From the NCBI GenBank assembly GCA_948146395.1, contig OX411548.1, positions 63,507,020-63,571,019 on the forward strand: a stretch of DNA of 64,000 nucleotides, written 5' to 3'. This DNA comes from Fragum whitleyi (taxonomy: Eukaryota > Mollusca > Bivalvia > Cardiida > Cardiidae). The notes beneath the pieces were generated by a model that had not been told where the DNA came from, did no database searches, and saw nothing but the letters and a program-made list of their open reading frames with translations. Position 1 is the first letter of the stretch; every line of letters starts with the position of its first letter. Of the stretch, positions 1 through 13,213 are shown piece after piece. A program made the translations under genes and the position numbers.

Positions 1-464
1 TAATTGCCTGTGTTTAATAAGTAATAAAATGTCCACATTGTTAACGCTGTGTCTTGATTGATGTGGGAGAGAGGACATTGGCAGGAAATCATCCAATTTT
101 CTACTGACATGACCAAGAATGCGATACCTAGTTGTCTTTCTATCCCCTTTCTGTCTCAGATATCCGTTACTGTTGGCTTATTATACATAAAAAAACTATG
201 TTTAGGGCAGTATGATCATACAGTTGTAGGTCGGTCGTTTTTTCCTTCAGCCGGTCTGTCCTTTGGTCAGTCTGTCCCTAGGTTATTGTGTCCGCACAAC
301 GTCTCGGCAACTATTGGGCAGATTTCATTCATATTCATTAATACCAGGGCTTTCATTTATGATTTTAATACATTTCTTTTGACAACAACAGTATTACTGT
401 TAAATATGAATTAATTTTTCGGACAGAAAAGTGATTTTGATTGAGACAAGTCTATCCATGGCAT

Positions 465-492
465 CCATCATCCATCCATCCATCCATCCAAT
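465..492 (+). repeat. CATC microsatellite
   Basis: catccatcatccatccatcc: short tandem CATC tract. Confidence 0.8.
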
Positions 493-2171
493 TTCTTATT
501 AACCCATCTCCAGTACTGTTTTAAGCAAAGATTTGTATCAAACTTTCACAGATTGTTCCCAATCATGTGACCTTGTGCATATTATTGTCAGGTTTTGATG
601 ATATTCTGTGGCACTATGGAAAAAGGAGACTTCATTTACCTGTAGCAGCGTATACTGTCTCTAATGTACATCCGTTCCTTTGATTGGCTCATGAAAGTCA
701 TCTGTCATTTCCTTGACAAATATGGTACTAGGATCGTTACTTGGCACTAGCTGAATATCTGAATCCAATTAAAAATTGGAAACCTCTAAAAATAGCTTTA
801 ATTGAGATATACCCATGGGAACTTGCACTGATCCTAATTATTAGCAAGGTTGGGTTTTAGATTTCTGAAACTGTAACTTTATAAGTTATTTTTGTTCATT
901 TCTTGGTTCTATTTATATGTAATAAGGGCTACAGCTATTTGAATGGTAGAACCTTTAAACTTGGTGCCAAATTATTATCGGAGTCTATTTTGATATTGCC
1001 TTTTAAAATAGTTTTGTGCTGGAGCGACAAGTTGCAGGATGATAGGTCATATTTGGTTGAAAAAGGGTAGACTGGACTTGATCAATAGCCTCTGGTTGAA
1101 TTACCAGGAAAAGGAGAGAGAAAATAACGACTTTTAGACCATTAGGAACTTGATCAGATAAACTAGGATTTAAAATACTTGATTTGCAGCGGAATCCTGT
1201 CTGAAATTACTCCCCTAATGAATATTATCAGCGGGTAATGAGATATTAAAGAATGATACCTGACTGAATGGTATAATGGGTTGAATAATTAGTGTAGAAA
1301 ATACCTGTTGTATATTGATGATATGATTGCCTTTTGGAGAGAAATCAATAAAAAGATGTTAAAAGGTGTAAGCGATACTATAGGTATATTTAATCTATTT
1401 AAAGGCGTTGTCTAAATAAGGATACTTATCCTTACAATTTTAATGGTAATTTACATTAAACTTAAAACCTGAGATGAATTGTATAACCCATTCTCCAACA
1501 ATCCAAGTTTTTTTGACACCCCTGGACAATACTTTGAAAAACATTCTGTCAGAATTTAGAAATAATTTGTTTCAAGAAATTACTTTACTGTCAATAATAT
1601 TTTTTTCCAAAAATATAAATATTTTTGAATTTTTATTGACCATAAGTTGATGTCTGCAACTCCTTTTTAACTGGACTTGTGAATTAGAATTTTCTTTTTA
1701 TTGTCATGGGTCAAGGTCATTGGACAAGGTTAAAGGTCAATTGCCAATTTTGAATGACAAAAATTTGTCAGTAGTGAGTATCTCGGTCTAGAAAATGGAT
1801 ATATTTAAGAGGGTAATATCCACAGATTTTAAATTTCAAAATAATGACCTTTATGCTTTCCAGTAGGTTTGTCTAATTCTTAACTTAATTTTAAAGATGT
1901 TGCCATTAAAGGCAGACTGTGATCTCACAGTAACTGTTGAACAGGCCATTAAAAGGCCATTTGGTGCTTGATAAACTTCTGAAAATAGCACCAGAAGCCA
2001 TCAGCTTAAAGAGAAAACTGGGCTGGCTTCCTGCTTTGGGCCTACAGAGCTTACAAATTACGGTATCAACTCTTTATAGCTATTGATTAATCTGGGAGAC
2101 ATGACATTGTGGAAAACTCTTTGCTTGTGACAATGTATTGGTGTTGTAGGATTTCTGAAAATTGTATTATA

Positions 2172-2260
2172 GGCCTCAGTCTGTTGGTAGCGTGTCGGAC
2201 TGTCAATCTTTTGGTCCCAGGTTCTATCCCTTACAGCAGCACTCATCCTTTCCAGTTATC
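2172..2260 (+). mobile_element. SINE head fragment (tRNA-like)
   Basis: ctgttggtagcgtgtcgga (A-box-like) and ggttctatccc (B-box-like), followed by gcactcatcctttcc typical of the SINE family seen elsewhere. Degenerate. Confidence 0.55.
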
Positions 2261-2571
2261 ATATTTATCTTGGCCAATTCAATACTGGATTTTTCTGGGA
2301 TTGGCGATGCTTCAAGGCTTTTAAACTTCATGAAAAAACCCGCTGATTAGGCAGAAACTAGTTGACGACATCTTGACACCATAGCGGAAGCACGCCATGA
2401 TTTCTTTATTATCACTGGTCAAGAAACAAGACGTCATGTTGTCCAGATTTTATGCGACTGCAAAATGAATATTTTGTCCTGATATAGCCAATTTTTATGT
2501 GACTTTAGCATAAGTTTATGCATGTAACGCTAATGATGTAACCGTAATTTGTATACTATGTGTATTTTCAG

Positions 2572-2715
2572 GTGAAACTAGACCAGAATTCCACTCCATC
2601 CAAAGTGATACATTTACGTAGTTTACCAAATGATGTCCTCGACTCAGAAGTTGTCAACCTTGGGATACCGTTTGGCAAAATGTCCAATGTATTACTGCTT
2701 AAACAGAAAAATCAG
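2572..2715 (+). CDS. PTBP1: PTBP exon 1 in window: RRM1 first half
   Basis: 144 nt, phase 0 at both ends, 48 codons (residues 1-48 of the joined product). The acceptor is tattttcag and the donor is gtcag at 2716. The translation contains SKVIHLRSLPNDV, which aligns with the PTB RRM1 beta1/RNP2 segment (human form SRVIHIRKLPIDV). GIPFGKMSNVLLLKQKNQ follows, corresponding to helix 1, the loop and beta2 just before RNP1. The first ten residues belong to the linker after the N-terminal region. The encoded half-domain contacts pyrimidine RNA together with exon 2. This exon is the first in the window; the N-terminal exons with the NLS region are upstream. No frame-breaking change is seen. The family assignment is secure because the whole exon is collinear with RRM1. 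Confidence 0.95.
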
Positions 2716-2857
2716 GTCAGTTGGTAAATTATACATGAAGCATATGTCCACTTGTAGCTGTACTCAAGTTCTTTGAGCATAAGCCTGTAAATGATCATAC
2801 CACAGCCAACAATCTCAACTGTAAGGACCCAATGGTCATCAGACTAAAGATAGAAAG

Positions 2858-3102
2858 ATGGGAGGGGGGGCATATGGTTTTACCATTGTCCATCTGTCTG
2901 TCAATCTTTCTGTCTGTCTGCAAAACTTAACCAAAAAACTTAAACTTAACATTGCCAATATTTTCAAGGCTATTCAAAATCCAATGCTAATATTTGGTAT
3001 GATTATTGATCTCAATGAATCGTATCTGCTGGTACCACGGTCAAGGTCATGTGACAAAAAAAATCCGTTTTGGGGGCATTAGTGTTTCACAGACACATCT
3101 TG
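2858..3102 (+). mobile_element. D-type element, 5' truncated
   Basis: It begins within the head (gggggggcatatggttttacc), keeps a degenerate CTGTCTGTC tract, the body (ttcaaggctattcaaaatcc) and the 3' end tgggggcat, hairpin gtgt-ttcacag-acac, atCTTG at 3099-3102. Confidence 0.65.
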
Positions 3103-3583
3103 TTTCATCCTGAGCACAGGGCTTGCTTAGTATAATGTTGGATGAGCATGTTGCCTAGATTGGTTAGGTTTGGTCAACCAGTTTATGGTCAGAGCCCTTT
3201 TGTTGACTTAATTAAGTGGGAATTGTCCCGCATCAACACTTAAAGACTGGTCCAACGAGAAAATTTACTAGGGTGACAGTCCCCCATGAACAAGTAATGT
3301 CCCAGATGTTGGCTATTGATCTTAATTTAGGTCTAATTATTCAATATAAATAACCATAGAGCTTGCTATTCTGTATCTATTTGTATGACCATGATTATGG
3401 TGCTTTTCTTAAATTAGTCTTGAGTGTCCCAAAACTTTTCACTTGCCATGTACATTGAGGAAATGTTAATATTCTTCGAATTCAACTTGGAAAGGTTGAT
3501 GCAAAACTATTCTAAGTGCCTGTATGCTTACAGGCACTAAGAATAGTTTGGCACTTGGTCACTAACTTGTCCTACATATATGG

Positions 3584-3852
3584 AGCTGCCATCATAGCGC
3601 AGTTGGTGGTGCATCTGACCTTCAATTCAGAGGTTCGGGTTCAATCCCCAACACTCATCTATTTCCGACTATTTGTCTCCCACAAATGGGTGGATAATCA
3701 TAGACCTATTCGGGATAGCAGCTGAAGGCTAGGAGAGGATTTTGATGGTGGTACAAGTGTGAGAAATACCAGGAATCCAATGTTAGGTGCTACAGCCGCT
3801 GCAATATAACTGAAAGAAAGTGGAGTAAAACCCCATTCAAACAAACAAACCT
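3584..3852 (+). mobile_element. tRNA-derived SINE, near full length
   Basis: Head gctgccatcatagcgcagtt with B-box ggttcaatcc, central gactatttgtctcccac, body gctaggagaggat and ccaggaatcc, 3' tail aaaccccattcaaacaaac. It fits bivalve tRNA-headed SINEs; exact family not assigned. Confidence 0.75.
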
Positions 3853-5193
3853 ATATATATGGACCAAAAGTAAGAAACTGTGCAGGATGATACAAGAAGA
3901 AATTTTACCCCTCTGCAACTTGTTAGTTGGTGCCAAAGTCGTGTTTGCCCACATGTTAAAAGATACAGAAAATGCACTAACCATCGGACATGCAGACTGA
4001 TCAAAGCCTACACTATAACTGCTTTCTACCTAATTTTGAGGGAAAACTTGAGGTAGACTCGATGGTATGTCCCAAAATTTGGCAGTTTGTTTGAAACATA
4101 ATTTAAATTCAGTGGAAAAAAGGTAAACCTTCAGAAATCTTGCATCATCATCTATGGGATATATCATAGGGAAACATTATAGATTGGCATTTTCAGTGTT
4201 GGTTACTTAATAGGGTTTGGTAATAATTTATAAAGGCCATTCCTATAGTTAATTGATTTTAATCAAGATAGAATCTGGGGGCTTTTAAGGTGTGAAAGTA
4301 ATTTGCTCAAGTAATTTATCTGGCTTAAATGAAAGTTCAGCTTCACACAATACGTGTCTTTGATGGTGTATTGTTTATTAAGTAAGCTTGTATCAAGTTT
4401 AACACCACTTTCAACAGTATTCATGTTACATGGCAGAAGCTGATGGACCTAACCATGGCTTTCTATCGGTTCTCAAACCAGGACTACAACTATCCATTTG
4501 AGCAGTTGATCATTCCAAGAAGCACACTACATTTAACAATTGTAAAATATTATCTGTCTGCTCAGAGGTTTTGCTTTTCACACTGTAGTAGGTTGGTGAA
4601 CTTAAAAATTTCCATGCAGCCTTAAGCTGTACAAAAATTTATGGCAGACAGTATATGCCAAGATCAGCCTGCACAGATGTGCAGTCAGATCTTAGACTTC
4701 AATGTCTGCTTTCTTCTTAATTAATTTGCAACTGAACAAGCCTAAGCCACACTGGTTATATGTCCCAAAAGTTTGAAATTTATGAGAAACAAAAGTTTTA
4801 AAATCAGCAGGGTAAGGGCTAATAAAAATTCCAATATATAAAAAATCCTGTAGAATATGAAGAGTGGGAAATGTATGCAATATCCAATTTATATATTGAC
4901 TAAAGGCTATTTTGATAGCACTCGTTAATTTGCTGGTGTTAATTGGATCACTGCAATGAATTGCCAGAAATACTCCAGGGAAATTTTGTCCTTTATTTTC
5001 TGCTATGTTGATATTTTTTCCCTCATTTAATAGCAATTCTCTGTTTGCAGTCACTTGTTGATTGATCCGTATAATATAGAACAATCCATGAATTAATGAT
5101 TATTATAGATGTAATTGTATGATATTAACTTCTGTAAAATTAGATTGTTCTGTAAGTCTGTCTGTCTGTCTTTCTGGTTTAAATTGAGACTGG

Positions 5194-6237
5194 TTAGCTC
5201 CACTGGCTGAAAGCCACTGGGGCTATTGTCATGGCGTTGTGTCCGTCGTGCGTCCGTCCGTGCGTCAGTGCGTCCGTGCGTCAGTGCGTCCGGTCGTAAA
5301 CTTTTTCTTTAAAAATCTTCTCCTCAGAAACTACTGGATGAATTTCAACCAAACTTCACAGGAATGATCCTTGGGTGACCCTCTTTCAAAGTTGTTCAAG
5401 AAATTTTGATCCAATGAAAAACATGGATTTAATGGGCGTGGCTAATTTCCAAATATGGTAAAAAGTGAGTTTTCTCAGATTCTAATTGATGGATACCAAT
5501 GAAATTTTACATGGATGATCCTTGTGTGACCTTTATCAGTCTACAAAAGATTATTGAGATCGGATGGAAAATATGCATTTTATGGGCGGAGGTCATTTCT
5601 CTGTATGTTATATAGTGGAAACTTTGAAAATCATTTTCTCAGAATGTAACTGATGGATATCAACCAAATTTCACTGGAATGGTCCTTGAGTGACCCTTTA
5701 TCAGTCTAATTAAAATTATAGCGATCGGATGAAAATTATGTATTTTAATGGGCGGAGGTCATTTCTCTATATGTTATATAGTGGAAACTTTGGAAATCAT
5801 TTTCTCAGAATGTTACTGATGGATATCAACCAAATTTCACTGGAATGGTCCTTGAGTGACCCTCTATCAGTCTACCAAAAATTATAGTGATCGGATGAAA
5901 AGTATGTATTTTATGGGCGGAGGTCATTTCTCTATATATTACATAGTGGAAACTTTGGATATCATTTTCTCATAATCTAACCAATGGATATCAACCAAAT
6001 TTTACTGGAATGATCCTTGAGTAACCCTTAATCAGTCTACAAAAAATTATCGTGATCAGATGAAAATATGCATTTTAAGGGCGGATGTCATTTCTCTATA
6101 TGTTATATAATTGAAATTTTGAAAATCATTTTCAACATCAGTAGAATCCAAAATATCTAAAAGTCTAGTCAAAACTTTTATTGCTTTACAAGAATTTCAA
6201 GCCTGTGGAGCGACTCAAGCCATTCATGGCTTTCTAG
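5194..6237 (+). mobile_element. A-type Helentron-like element, copy 1
   Basis: It starts with TTAGCTCCACTGG and a short palindrome (tggctgaaagccactgg), followed by a TCCGTGCGTC microsatellite. Then come about five ~166-bp internal repeats with the recurring segment atggatatcaaccaaatttc. The 3' end has the subterminal repeat cctgtggagc (inverse of gctccactgg), the hairpin aagcca-ttca-tggctt and the terminal CTAG; the next base is T. This architecture fits non-autonomous Helentrons (HINE/pearl-like) of bivalves. No protein is encoded. Confidence 0.75.
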
Positions 6238-6240
6238 TTT

Positions 6241-6925
6241 TTAGCTCAACTGGCAGAAGGCCACTAGGGCTGTTGTCATGGCGCTGTGTCTGTTGTGCGT
6301 CTGTGCGTTCGGTGGAAAACTTTTTTCTTTAAGAATCTTCTCAGAAACTATTTCAAATTTCAACCAAACTTCACAGGATAGATCATTGGGTGACCCTCTT
6401 ACAAAGTTGTTCAAGGAATGGATTTAATGGGTGTGGCTTATTTCTAAATATGGTAAAATGTGACTTTTCTCAGAACCTAATTGATGGATACCAATTGAAT
6501 TTTACATGAATGATCCTTGGATGATCCTTTATCAGTCTGCAAAAAATTGTTGTGATCAGACGAAAAAAAATGCATTTTATGGGCAGAGGTCATTTCTCTA
6601 TAATTTTATGTTATATAGTAGAATCTTTGAAAATCATTTTCTCACTGGAGTGAGCCTTCAGTATTCCTTTATCAGTCACTCAAAAATTATTGTGATCAGA
6701 TAAAAAAAATATGTATTTTATGGGCGGAGGTCATTTCTCTATATGTTATTTAGTGGAAACTTTGAAAGTCTTTTTCGCAGAATATTACTGATGGATATCG
6801 ACCAAATTTCAATGGAATGTTCCCTTGGTGACCCATTATCAGGCTGCAAAAAATTACTGTGATTGGATAAAAAATATTTATTTTACAGGCAGAGGTCAAT
6901 TTTCTATATGTTATTCATCAATCAC
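6241..6925 (+). mobile_element. A-type element, copy 2 (3' truncated)
   Basis: A diverged TTAGCTCAACTGGCAG head starts three T residues after the CTAG end of copy 1, giving a head-to-tail pair. It has internal ~166-bp repeats (gggcagaggtcatttctc) but loses similarity near 6925 and has no 3' hairpin or CTAG. Confidence 0.65.
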
Positions 6926-7579
6926 GAATTTTTCTTTGCAGAATTATTTTAATATGTGACACTTAATTACTTGTTTTAATTATGTTCCCATGACTTTAAA
7001 GAAATGAAAATTAGCACATAGGTTATATGACATCAATTCAAAAGCATCAACGTTTCTTCCGCCAAAGATAACATTGAGTAAAAAAAACAACCGGCCAAGC
7101 TATCTGTGTACACAGTTAAAACACATGACATATAAATTTTATTGGGAATAAAGTTCTATGTACATCAAATTTCTTATTTCATATATGCTTTTTACCCCAT
7201 TGTGTTATAATTATTTATTTCATCCAAGTGTGCCAGGTAATATTTTGAAAAGAGAATCAAATCTTTTGCTGCAGTTATTTCAATTATCTCAACATTTGGA
7301 TGAGTTGACAAAAACTCTTTGTAGTGTGAAAGATTAAGGATGAAAATGAAAATAGTGGATGGATTTTTCCTGGAATCAATTTAGTGGTTGTGACACCTTC
7401 TATGGGGCCCAGGGGAGCTTTAATGGCTTAATGTAAATGTTATTGTGTGATTGAAAATGGACTTCAAATGTTATCTTTCCATCAAATATATTAGGCTTTA
7501 ATATCCAATAAAGTAAAATGTCAAATGTTATCAAACTTCAACTAGAACATTTGATGTGTGTTCTAGAAATGGTTAATGT

Positions 7580-7657
7580 ATTGTTTCACACTTTTTTTTT
7601 TTTTTTTTTGGTTTTTTGGGGGGGGGGGGGGGCATCTATGTCTCTGACACATTTCTT
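7580..7657 (+). mobile_element. D-type 3' end remnant with T/G runs
   Basis: A T run (about 7592-7609) is followed by a run of about 15 G (7618-7632). Then comes catctatgtctctgacaca and tttcttg, resembling the D-type 3' end (gggggcat ... gacacatcttg). It is likely an eroded solo end whose G run expanded. Confidence 0.45.
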
Positions 7658-7756
7658 GTTATGAAAACTCTTCTCCCCAGAAATTAACAATTTTACAGGT
7701 TAAAATAAATTAAATGAAAAAATGAAAAGAATAAACACTTCTACATAGAATGATTT

Positions 7757-9124
7757 TTAGCTCCACTGGCTGAAAGCCACTGGGGCTATTGTCATGGCGT
7801 TGTGTCCGTCGTGCGTCCGTCCGTCCGTCCGTGCGTGCGTGCGTCCGGTCGTAAACTTTTCTTAAAAAATCTTCTCCTCAGAAACTACTGGATGGATTTC
7901 AACCAAACTTCACAGGAATGATCCTTGGGTGACCCTCTTTCAAAGTTGTTCAAGAAATTTTGATCCAATGAAAAACATGGATTTAAGGGGCGTTGCTAAT
8001 TTCCAAATATGGTAAAAAGTGAGTTTTCTCAGGTTCTAATCAATGGATACCAATTAAATTTTACATGAATGATCCTTGGGTGACCTTTTATCTGTCTACA
8101 AAAAATTGTCGTGATAGGATGGAAAATATGCATTTTATGGACGGAGGTCATTTCTCTATATGTTATATAGTGGGACTTTGAAAATCATTTTCTCAGAATG
8201 TAAATGATGGATATCAACCAAATTTCACTGGGATGACCCTTGGATGACCCTTTATCAGTCTATAAAAAATCATTTTGATTGGATGAAAAATATGCATTTT
8301 ATGGGCGGAGGTCATTTCTCTATATGTTATATAGTGGAAACTTTGAAAATCATTTTCTCAGAATGTAATTCATGGATATCAACCAAATTCCACTGGAATG
8401 ATCCCTGAGTGACCCTTTATCAGTTTACATAAAAATATTTTGATTGGATGGAAAATATGCATTTTATGGGCGGAGGTCATTTCTCTATATGTTATATAGT
8501 GGAAACTTTGAAAATCTTTTTCTCAGAATGTAATTGATGGATATCAACCAAATTCCACTGGAATGATCCCTGAGTGACCCTTTATCAGTGTACCAAAAAA
8601 TATTTTGATTGGATGAAAAATATGCATTTTATGAGCAGAGGTCATTTCTCTATATGTTATATAGTGGAAAATTTGAAAATCATTTTCTCAGAATCTGATT
8701 TTTGGATATCAACTAAATTTCACTCGTATGATCCTTGAGTGAATCTTTATCAGTGTACCAAAAATTATTTTGATTGGATGAAAAATATACATTCTATGGG
8801 TGGAGGTCAATTCTCAATATGTTAGATAGTGGAAACTATGAAAAAAAAAAATCTCAGAAGGTTACTGGTGGATATCAATCAAACATTTTTTTTATGATCT
8901 TTGGGTGACCCATTATCATGCAGCCAAAAATTATTTTGATTTGATGAAAAATATCTCTTTTAATAGCAGAGGTCATTTCTCTTTCTGTTATAATGTTGAA
9001 ACTTTGAAAATCATTTTCAACATCAGTAGAACCCCAAATATCTAAAAATCTAGTCAAAACATTTATTTGCTTTTACAAGAATTTCAAGCCTGTGGAGCGA
9101 CTCAAGCCATTCATGGCTTTCTAG
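7757..9124 (+). mobile_element. A-type Helentron-like element, copy 3
   Basis: Complete: TTAGCTCCACTGG head, TCCGTCCGTGCG microsatellite, about seven internal repeats of ~166 bp, subterminal cctgtggagc, hairpin aagcca-ttca-tggctt and CTAG at 9121-9124, followed by T. Longest A-type copy in the window. Confidence 0.78.
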
Positions 9125-10038
9125 TTTTGCAATAAGTAGAGCTAATTCTTAGTTACTGTTCAATGGAGATACATAATTATTTTAAAGAATAATAATAATG
9201 TCTTCTTTGTAAAATAAAGGAAAGGCAGACGTGCAATCGTCTTCAAAGCAATTCAAATTAGGACAACATCTAGCAACAAGGCAGCAAATTGTCACAAAAT
9301 ACGCCCGTTGCATTGCTTGATTTGATTGAAAGTATGAAAAAACATCAAAGGGAAATGACTCAAAAACTAAGCTTAGAGACAGAGCTACTGTTCTTGTGCA
9401 CTGCACTCTGTAATCATGAGAGGAATATAACTGCCAAGTTTCAAGTCAATCAGACATAAGGTGACTCAGAGTTATGCTCTGGACAAAGAAGTGGATGTGA
9501 GATGTCAAGGGCGATCCCATATTATGTGCAGCGCGTATAAAACAGTGGGTGTTATCAATGTCTTCACACACAGTGTGTGAATGAGTGACAATATTTATAT
9601 TCCTTTGCTGTTTGTAGATTTCCTTCTTTTGGCACTGTGTATTCTTTTGTTGATGCCAGCAGTGTTATTGAATTCTTGCCCAAAATGGCATCTTACTAAT
9701 TAGATTTATCTTAAATGTCAACACAATTCATGTTCATCAAGTTACCAATTCTGAGTTCTGCAACAGGAACAGCACTTCAATGGCTTAGCACTATACAGTT
9801 ATAACTGCCTAAATGGCAGTTACAACTGTATAGCTCTGCACTATTGACTTTCGATGTTTTTGAGGTTTTTGATGGCAGTCTTCTTTGACATTTTCCTTTT
9901 AACACAATTGATGTCTCATTCATAAATTACACTCAGTTGAAATCGTAAGTAAAGTTTACAATTCAACTTGCTTTAAAAAAAAATAAGTTATTTTTTTATG
10001 TCTGAAAGCAAGTTCAACTGAAACTCTAATCTGAATTT

Positions 10039-10350
10039 TTATGCCCCCGTATCGAGAGATCGGGGGCATATTGTTTTACTCGTGTCCGTCTGTCTGTCCG
10101 TCCATCTGTCTGTCCGTCCGTCCGTCTGTCCGAAAACTTAACCCGAAAACTTAACCTTGCCAATATCTTCAAGCCTATTCAAGATACAAAGCTAATATTT
10201 GGCATGATGATAGATCTCAATGATCCGCATCCGCTGGTATCAAAGTCAAGGTCATGTGACAAGGTCAAGGTCATCTGTCAAGGTCAAACTTTGAAAAAAA
10301 ATGCCGTTCCGGGGGCATTCGGAATTCGGGCATTTCTCAAACACATCTTG
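10039..10350 (+). mobile_element. D-type Helentron-like element
   Basis: TTATGCCCCCGTATCGAGAG head forming a palindrome with tcgggggcat, TCTGTCCGTCCG microsatellite, body with ttaaccttgccaatatct, 3' inverse ccgggggcat, then aaacacatCTTG at 10347-10350 followed by T. Confidence 0.72.
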
Positions 10351-10916
10351 TTTGCTACATTTTTTTACTTAGAAAAAATTACAATTTTGCAAATGAGCAA
10401 AAACAGAAGGATGTATGTACACCATGTATTAATTCTCTAAGCTGAATTACAAGTTCGACCAAAATTAATGAGCCTGTGCGTGAGATTTCCAACAATTTCA
10501 AGAGTACCCATTGGAGAGACATTGTGCAGCCTTGACAACCACTTAGTATTCATGTATCATAAGAATATTTCCTGGGCACTTGGAGATGTATTTTAGGCCT
10601 TGTCTATCTACAGAGAGTATGGCAAAGGCTCTGGTCAGCCTGTGCATATGTCAAATTGTTGGAAATGTCACACACAGGCTCAAATAATTTTTGAGACAAA
10701 GATCAATCTGCATTACTTATGTAATCCTGCAGATTACCTTCACCCATATTCAACCTGACAGACTAACAAATCCATAATCAGTGTAAATATGGTTTTTGTT
10801 GTGACAGCTGTGGAAAACAATTATTAACAGAGTTTTGCAAATACATGTTCATGTAAAAATTGTGAAAAAATGGTAAATAATAAACATAATCCATGCAAAA
10901 TATTATAATTTGATTT

Positions 10917-11955
10917 TTAGCTCCACTGGCTGAAAGCCACTGGGGCTATTGTCATGGTGTTGTGTCTGTCGTGCGTCCGTCCGTCCGTGTGTGCGTGGGT
11001 GCGGTCGTAAACTTTTCTTTAAAAATCTTCTCCTCAGAAACTACTGAATGGATTTCAACCAAACTTCACAGGAATGATCCTTGGGTGACCCTCTTTCAAA
11101 GTTGTTCAAGAAATTTTGATCCAATGAAAAACATGGATTTAATGGGCGTGGCTATTTTCCAATTATGGTAAAAAGTAGGTTTTCTTAGATTCTAATCAAT
11201 GGATACCAATGAAATTTTACATGAATGATCCTTGGGTGACCTTTTATCAGTCTACAAAAAATCATTGTGATCGGATGGAAAATATGCATTTTATGGGCGG
11301 AGGACATTTCTCTATATGTTATATAGTGGAAACTTTGAAAATCATTTTCTCTGAATGTAATTGATGGATATCAACCAAATTTCACTGGAATGATCCTTTA
11401 GTGACCCTTTATCAGTCTACAAAAAACCATTGTGATTGGATGGAAAATATGCATTTTATGGGCGGAGGTCATTTCTCTATATTATGTTATATAGTGGAAA
11501 CTTTGAAAATCATTTTCTCAGAATGTAACTTATGGATATCAACCAAATTTCACTGGAATGATCCTTGAGTGACCCTTTATTAGTGTACCAAAAAATTATT
11601 TTGATTGGATGAAAAAAATGCATTTTACAGGTGGAGGTCAATTCTCAATATGTTGAATAGTGGAAACTTTGAAAATCATTTTCTCAGAATGTAACTGATG
11701 GATATCAATCAAACATTTTTGGGATGATCCTTGGGTGACCCATTATCATGCAGCCAAAAAAAATTTTTGTTTTGATGAAAAATATGTTTTTTTATAGCGG
11801 AGGCCATTTCTCTATCTGTTATATAGTTGAAACTTTAAAAATCATTTTCAACATCAGTAGAACCCCAAATATCTAAAAATCTAGTCAAAACATTTATTTG
11901 CTTTTACAAGAATTTCAAGCCTGTGGAGCGACTCAAGCCATTCATGGCTTTGTAG
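10917..11955 (+). mobile_element. A-type Helentron-like element, copy 4
   Basis: TTAGCTCCACTGG head, short TCCGTCCGTG tract and four to five internal repeats. The 3' hairpin is intact but the terminus reads GTAG instead of CTAG (11952-11955), a single-base change. Confidence 0.75.
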
Positions 11956-13103
11956 TTGAAAAGGTGCTTAAAACCTCTGTTGAATTTTGTAATATTGATT
12001 TGTGTGTGTGTGTTTGTAGTTTTATAAGGTCCCTCCGTGCTTGAAGCAATTATGGTATGGACCCCTTATATTGATTTTGTGGGTATTGGCCTTTATAAGA
12101 GGCTTCAAGAGTTTGAAAAATCACATCAAAAATGGTGGATTTCAACCTCCAAAGAGGTGGGATAGGGTCTTATTAGAGCATGGGGCTCTATTGGAAGTTT
12201 TAAGGTATTACATTTTGGTCACCCACACCCCCAACATATTTTCTAAGGGAACCATATAAATTAGTTGACTATTCTATTGTATATAGTTCCTCAAAGAAAG
12301 TTACAATCAAGGAAGAACGCCCCTGTTCATGGGATATTTCTGAAATATTTGACCCAGAATGCTTTGTATTTATTGCTCAACAGTACAAATATCTCCACAT
12401 TAAATGCAAAAGAGATGTGTTGTAGGTTTTATTTCACAGTTTATGATGAGGCAATAAACTAAAATGTAATGAGCGATAACTACCCATCATAAATTCAAGA
12501 TGCCTCGCCTTTACACTGTGGGAGTTGATTCTCTTTTGAAAAGCTAAACTACTCTGTTTATGATAACCGTCAAAAACTTCAATGGAACTGCAAATGTCTG
12601 GGTTTGTTTGTGAAATGAAGGAAGTTATTTTCGCACCAGGTGGTTATTCTGAGGCTATTAAAGATATACTTACAAAAAAATAATGGCACACAATATGTAG
12701 AGTCTTGAAACCAAATACAAAGAATATGATTTTGTTCACTGGAACAATGTCTGTCAGTGTAATATAACGATCTTTGTTATAGATGGATATTGCTGTTTTG
12801 ACTAAATTTCTTTTAGTCTGTGGTAAGAACTTCAAGAGGATAATTTTACTGTTGTTTTTCAAAGCAAAGCTTGAAAGAATTTTTTCGATATATTTATACA
12901 GACCTTTTAACTTGAACATGAAAGATTTAGAGGCACCTGTGATAGGATAAAATTTTTCATCATGCAGTCCATTGACAAATCAATGGCCCTGTGCAAACCA
13001 GAGGCAGTTACAACTGTTTTGCGCTGAATCATCAAAAAGCTCAGTTCAGTATCAAGTTTTAGCTCGGCTGTTTTTGGTGAAAACTTGAAGGTATATAATA
13101 TAT

Positions 13104-13179
13104 CGATGGCTCAGTGTGAAACAGTTGTAACTGCCTATATAATAATAGGCAGTTACAACTGTTTCGTGCTGAGCCATCT
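13104..13179. mobile_element. Type-1 palindromic MITE
   Basis: atggctcagtgtgaaacagt, then gttgtaactgcctat and its inverted copy, ending gtgctgagccat. Near-perfect hairpin. Other type-1 copies: about 9778-9846, 12983-13034 (half), 13725-13784, 14980-15052, 19971-20045, 36356-36427, 36820-36890, 43749-43818, 54079-54153, 54752-54828, 58868-58948, 59769-59838. Confidence 0.75.
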
Positions 13180-13213
13180 ATAAATTCTCATAAAACCCTT
13201 GGAGTCATCTGGT

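Larger units (their letters stand above)
1..2571 (+). other. Intron upstream of PTBP exon 1
   Basis: No coding exon recognised. It contains a CATC microsatellite near 465-490 and a degraded tRNA-headed SINE fragment near 2172-2260. It ends in the acceptor tgtattttcag at 2561-2571. The 118-codon open frame at 58-414 has no recognisable motif, and its composition looks like intron. Confidence 0.7.

Noticed and set aside
58..414. 118-codon open frame at the left edge
   Set aside because: No motif, hydrophobic random-like composition, no splice context; intronic.
4692..5084. 130-codon open frame on the minus strand
   Set aside because: No recognisable domain and no sign of conservation; chance frame in an AT-rich intron.
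12041..12462. Pair of open frames at 12041-12259 and 12265-12462
   Set aside because: No domain or splice support; the stretch looks like unique or old repeat sequence.
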